Assembly (NCBI GenBank): GCA_003131945.1
Contig: PKWD01000225.1
Coordinates: 1-8,750 of the forward strand
Reading direction: 5' to 3'
From: Acidimicrobiaceae bacterium
Lineage (GTDB): Bacteria; Actinomycetota; Acidimicrobiia; Acidimicrobiales; UBA8190
Length of the DNA stretch: 8,750 bases
Shown in pieces: positions 6,518 through 8,750 of this stretch. The number at the start of each line of letters is the position of its first letter. Position 1 is the first letter of the stretch. The notes beneath the pieces were generated by a model. That model ran no database searches. It was given only the letters and a program-made list of their open reading frames with translations, and had not been told where the DNA came from. Made by a program: the position numbers and the translations under genes.

Positions 6518-8041
6518 TCAGTCCGGCGGTGACTGTGCCCAGCCGAGCGACCGCTCGACGGCCCGGAGCCACCCGGCGTGGGCCGCATCGGCGGCGACGG
6601 CCGACGCCGTCGGCGTGAAGGTTCTCTCCAGAGTCCAGAGGGCGCTCAGGTCAGCCAGGGATCCCCACACCCCTTCGGCCAGCCCGGCCAACCAGGCCGC
6701 TCCGAGGGCCGTCGTCTCCGTCGTCGCCGGCCTCTCGACCGGTACCCGGACCTGGTCGGCCTGGAGCTGCAGCAGGAGGTCCATCACCGACGCCCCCCCG
6801 TCGACCCGGAGGGCGGAGACGCGTCGGCCCGTCCGCGCCATGGTGTCGACGACGTCGCGCACCTGGAAGGCCATGGCCTCGACCACAGCCCGGGCGATCT
6901 CGGCGGCCCCGACACCGCGGGTGAGACCGCTGACGGTCCCCCGCGCGTAGGGATCCCACCACGGGCTGCCGAGCCCGGTGAAGGCCGGGACGACGTAGAC
7001 GCCTTCGCTCGACGCTGCCTGCGCCGCCAGAGGCCCGATGTCCTTCGACTCCTCGATGAGCCCGAGACCGTCGCGCAACCACTGCACGGCGGCCCCGGTG
7101 ACGAAGACGGCCCCTTCCAGCGCGTAGGCCACCGGTGACGAGCCGCCATGCTCGCCCAGGTCCCAGGCCACCGTGGTGAGCAGCCCCTCCGAAGCCGGCG
7201 GACACGCCTCACCGACGTTGGCCAACACAAAGCTGCCGGTCCCATAGGTGACCTTGGCCATCCCCGGGGAGAAGCAGGCCTGCCCGAACAGCGCCGCCTG
7301 TTGGTCCCCGGCCACCCCGCTCACGGCCACCCCGGCCAGGGGCGAGTCCCTGCCGGCCAGCTCCCCGGCCACGACCCCGAACCGCCCGCACGACGGCCGG
7401 ACCGTCGGGAGAGCACCGAGGGGGACGCCGAAGATCTCGCCGAGCTCGTCCGACCACTCCCGGGCCCTGATGTCATAGAGAAGGGTGCGGCTGGCGTTGG
7501 TGGCATCGGTCACGATCGCACCCCGCCCCGGGCCCCCCGTCAGGTTCCAGATGAGCCAGGCGTCGACCGTCCCGAGGACGAGGGTGGAGGAGTCGGTGAC
7601 GCCTCCGTCGGTGAGGAGCCATGACATCTTGGTGGCCGAGAAGTAGGGGTCGAGGACGAGCCCGGTCCGCTCCCGCACGACAGCCAGCTGCCCGGCGGCC
7701 CGCAACTCGGCGCAGCGGCCCGCCGTCCGCCGGTCCTGCCACACGATGGCCCGGTGCAGCGGACGGCCCGAGGCACGGTCCCAGGCGACGACCGTTTCGC
7801 GCTGGTTGGTGATCCCGATGGCGGCGACGGTGCTGCCCGCCTCGTGACGTCGCCCGGCCACGTCGGCCACGGTGTCCACGACGCAGTCCCAGATCTCCAT
7901 CGGGTCGTGCTCGACCCATCCCGGGCGGGGGTAGTACTGGGTGAGCTCACGGTACGAGACGTCGATGACCGCCCCGGACTCGTCCACGGCGAGCGCCCGG
8001 ACCCCGGTCGTCCCCGCATCGATGGCGATCACGCAGGCCAC
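6518..8041 (-). CDS. glpK: Glycerol kinase
   Basis: This FGGY-family kinase phosphorylates glycerol to sn-glycerol 3-phosphate with ATP in the cytoplasm, feeding glycolysis and phospholipid synthesis. Its 507 residues are normal length. Glycerol-kinase signatures run throughout: the phosphate-binding loop AIDAGTTGVRA (6-16), YYPRPGWVEHD (36-46), GITNQRET (76-83) with the glycerol-contacting R81-E82 pair, IVWQDRRT (99-106), DPYFSATK with Y133, GVAGDQQAALFGQ with catalytic-base D246, TYGTGSF (265-271), and the C-terminal DGGAS and TETTALGAAWLAGL motifs. The QRET, PYFSATK and DQQAALFGQ segments favour glycerol over xylulose or other FGGY substrates. The start is GTG at 8039-8041; a second GTG three codons on is possible but shortens the N-terminal strand. 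No glycerol facilitator or glycerol-3-phosphate dehydrogenase gene is beside it. It is divergent from nrdJ and convergent with the transporter. Confidence 0.94.
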   Translation of the reverse strand: MACVIAIDAGTTGVRALAVDESGAVIDVSYRELTQYYPRPGWVEHDPMEIWDCVVDTVADVAGRRHEAGSTVAAIGITNQRETVVAWDRASGRPLHRAIVWQDRRTAGRCAELRAAGQLAVVRERTGLVLDPYFSATKMSWLLTDGGVTDSSTLVLGTVDAWLIWNLTGGPGRGAIVTDATNASRTLLYDIRAREWSDELGEIFGVPLGALPTVRPSCGRFGVVAGELAGRDSPLAGVAVSGVAGDQQAALFGQACFSPGMAKVTYGTGSFVLANVGEACPPASEGLLTTVAWDLGEHGGSSPVAYALEGAVFVTGAAVQWLRDGLGLIEESKDIGPLAAQAASSEGVYVVPAFTGLGSPWWDPYARGTVSGLTRGVGAAEIARAVVEAMAFQVRDVVDTMARTGRRVSALRVDGGASVMDLLLQLQADQVRVPVERPATTETTALGAAWLAGLAEGVWGSLADLSALWTLERTFTPTASAVAADAAHAGWLRAVERSLGWAQSPPD

Positions 8042-8047
8042 GACCGG

Positions 8048-8053
8048 ACCCTA
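8048..8053 (-). promoter_or_regulatory. glpK: Candidate -10 element for a leaderless glpK transcript
   Basis: TAGGGT on the minus strand (8053 to 8048) lies 6 bases (CCGGTC) before the GTG at 8041. It sits in the palindrome CCCTATAGGG (8049-8058), so TATAGG two bases upstream is an overlapping alternative. No -35 match is visible. AGGG 7 bases before the GTG could instead act as a weak Shine-Dalgarno on a leadered message. Confidence 0.35.
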
Positions 8054-8163
8054 TAGGGCGGCCCAGGCACGGCCCCGTGGTGGGCCGACCAGCCGCGGGG
8101 GAGGTCCCGGGTGCAAACCTTCGCGAACGGCTCGCGACCAGGGCCGATCCCAGGGGGGAAACG

Positions 8164-8193
8164 TTGACAGTGGCGTAACTACAGTGCTGTAAT
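8164..8193 (+). promoter_or_regulatory. nrdJ: nrdJ promoter (TTGACA, 18-base spacer, TGTAAT)
   Basis: A perfect -35 TTGACA at 8164-8169 is followed by an 18-base spacer and a -10 TGTAAT at 8188-8193, one mismatch from TATAAT. Transcription would start near 8200, giving a leader of about 146 bases. The near-palindrome TACAGTGCTGTA (8180-8191) overlaps the -10 and could be an operator in its own right. Confidence 0.65.
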
Positions 8194-8195
8194 GA

Positions 8196-8211
8196 CCCCA
8201 GTATCTCGTGT
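8196..8211 (+). promoter_or_regulatory. NrdR box 1, degenerate, over the predicted nrdJ transcription start
   Basis: Aligned to the NrdR consensus acaCwAtATaTwGtgt, this 16-mer (CCCCAGTATCTCGTGT) matches at 11 positions, including the downstream GTGT half. Alone it would be weak. Its centre (8203.5) is exactly 32 bases, about three helical turns, from the centre of the strong box downstream, which is the tandem geometry known for NrdR. It covers the predicted +1. Confidence 0.55.
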
Positions 8212-8223
8212 CTCGGGAGTGAG

Positions 8224-8247
8224 CCAACCACAATATATTGTGGTTGG
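8224..8247. promoter_or_regulatory. NrdR box 2 within a perfect 24-base palindrome
   Basis: The central 16 bases (CCACAATATATTGTGG, 8228-8243) match the NrdR consensus at 14 of 16 positions, including all the most conserved ones. Perfect dyad symmetry extends four more bases on each side (CCAA and TTGG), so the whole of 8224-8247 is self-complementary. NrdR is a dNTP-sensing repressor of ribonucleotide reductase genes, and the following gene is nrdJ. The site lies about 25-48 bases downstream of the predicted transcription start. In RNA the same bases could fold into a 10-bp hairpin. Confidence 0.85.
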
Positions 8248-8282
8248 AGGGCAGTTTGGTCTTCTCCGAGGCCGATAATTTC

Positions 8283-8312
8283 CCGGGTGGGGCGTCCGTG
8301 CGACCCACCCGG
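8283..8312 (+). other. Stem-loop in the nrdJ 5' leader
   Basis: CCGGGTGGG (8283-8291) pairs perfectly with CCCACCCGG (8304-8312) around a 12-base loop, giving a strong 9-bp stem ending 18 bases before the ribosome binding site. No T-run follows, so it is not an intrinsic terminator. It may stabilise the leader or affect translation; that role is inferred. Confidence 0.45.
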
Positions 8313-8330
8313 ACCCGAAGAACGAACCAG

Positions 8331-8335
8331 AGGAG
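8331..8335 (+). promoter_or_regulatory. nrdJ: nrdJ ribosome binding site
   Basis: AGGAG ends 10 bases before the ATG at 8346. AAGGA at 8339-8343 is closer but only 2 bases from the ATG, too near to serve. This clear Shine-Dalgarno contrasts with the leaderless-looking starts elsewhere in the window and fits the long nrdJ leader. Confidence 0.7.
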
Positions 8336-8345
8336 TACAAGGACC

Positions 8346-8750
8346 ATGGCCATCGCCCCCCAGCGCGTCGGAATCGGCATCCGCCGCCACTTCACCACCG
8401 AGGGTGTGCACCCCTACGACGAGGTGCGCTGGGAACGCCGCGATTCGCGGATCACCAACTACCGGGACGGGTTCGTTGCCTTCGAACAACTGGGAGTCGA
8501 GGTCCCTGAATCCTGGAGCCTCAACGCCACCAACATCCTGGCCCAGAAGTACTTCCGGGGGACCCTCGGGACCGAAGAGCGGGAGTGGTCGCTCAAGCAG
8601 GTGGCCGACCGGGTGGTCGACACCATCACTGCGTGGGGGATCAAGGACGGCTACTTCGTCGACGACGTTGAGGCCGAGATCTTCAATGCCGAGCTGAAGC
8701 ACCTCATCATCCACCAAAAGGCGGCGTTCAACTCGCCGGTCTGGTTCAAC
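8346..8750 (+). CDS. nrdJ: Adenosylcobalamin-dependent (class II) ribonucleotide reductase, N-terminal part (3' truncated by window edge)
   Basis: The product reduces ribonucleotides to deoxyribonucleotides for DNA synthesis, using adenosylcobalamin to generate the radical, so it needs neither oxygen nor a small subunit. The visible 135 residues have the class II N-terminal layout: a basic start (IGIRRHFTTEGVHPYDEVRW), NATNILAQKYFRG (60-72), a helical region with QVADRVVDTITAWG, and LKHLIIHQKAAFNSPVWFN at the edge, where FNSPVWFN is a class II signature at the start of the catalytic barrel. The active-site cysteines lie beyond the window. The ATG at 8346 is supported by AGGAG. The gene is divergent from glpK. 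Two NrdR boxes upstream indicate repression when dNTPs are plentiful. No nrdR gene is in the window, and no cobalamin riboswitch is visible in the leader. Confidence 0.93.
   Translation, partial: MAIAPQRVGIGIRRHFTTEGVHPYDEVRWERRDSRITNYRDGFVAFEQLGVEVPESWSLNATNILAQKYFRGTLGTEEREWSLKQVADRVVDTITAWGIKDGYFVDDVEAEIFNAELKHLIIHQKAAFNSPVWFN

Larger units (their letters stand above)
8042..8345. other. glpK-nrdJ divergent intergenic region
   Basis: This 304-base gap is the longest non-coding stretch in the window. The glpK-proximal third is very GC-rich and holds a weak leaderless-type -10. The middle has two TCGCGA palindromes 11 bases apart (8121-8126, 8132-8137). The nrdJ side is locally AT-richer and carries a TTGACA promoter, two NrdR boxes, a leader hairpin and the ribosome binding site. 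A minus-strand frame crossing this gap into nrdJ is a shadow, and I see no small gene here. Confidence 0.8.

Noticed and set aside
6519..6535. Hairpin CAGTC/GACTG at the transporter-glpK convergent junction as a terminator
   Set aside because: It has only five base pairs, lies in the 3' end of glpK, and has no T-run in either direction.
8168..8174. CAGTGGC, whose complement GCCACTG resembles a conserved cobalamin-riboswitch core
   Set aside because: It is on the wrong strand for nrdJ, lies at the -35, and none of the other conserved riboswitch segments surround it on either strand.
7947..8717. 256-codon minus-strand frame crossing the glpK-nrdJ gap into nrdJ
   Set aside because: It overlaps the promoter, the NrdR boxes and the nrdJ coding region, and its translation has no motif.

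Overview
The window is GC-rich chromosomal DNA from an actinobacterium. The visible grounds are high GC, GTG and TTG starts, several starts with a TANNNT -10 element 6-7 bases ahead of the codon and no Shine-Dalgarno, a DipZ-type thiol-disulfide protein, and a class II (B12-dependent) ribonucleotide reductase with NrdR boxes. An Acidimicrobiia-like source is a guess from overall protein flavour. I see no transposon, phage gene, tRNA, rRNA or CRISPR array. This reads as ordinary core and housekeeping genome, not a genomic island.

Layout. 1-576 (+) is the C-terminal half of an AlaC-like PLP aminotransferase, cut by the left edge. 598-978 (-) is a small beta-rich protein of unknown function, 51 bases downstream of a TetR-family regulator at 1030-1653 (-). 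Divergent from the regulator is a PlsC-like acyltransferase, 1752-2510 (+), best started at an internal GTG. It converges (15 bases) on dipZ at 2526-4319 (-), a CcdA-like membrane domain fused to a thioredoxin domain and a C-terminal beta domain, starting at TTG with a Shine-Dalgarno. Divergent from dipZ is a 14-TM DHA2 multidrug transporter at 4424-6493 (+) with a MarR-like winged-helix domain at its C-terminus. It converges (24 bases) on glpK at 6518-8041 (-). The 304-base gap 8042-8345 is the only long non-coding stretch. It holds the nrdJ promoter, two NrdR boxes whose centres are 32 bases apart, a leader hairpin and the nrdJ ribosome binding site. nrdJ begins at 8346 (+) and runs off the right edge.

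The genes do not form one pathway. The two coherent units are the TetR/small protein pair facing the acyltransferase, possibly membrane-lipid control, and nrdJ under apparent NrdR control. Points most worth a second look are the transporter-MarR fusion, the architecture of the nrdJ control region, the repeated leaderless start pattern, and the Ser/Thr/Ala-rich insertion and extra cysteine pair in DipZ. I found no convincing previously undescribed multi-gene system.
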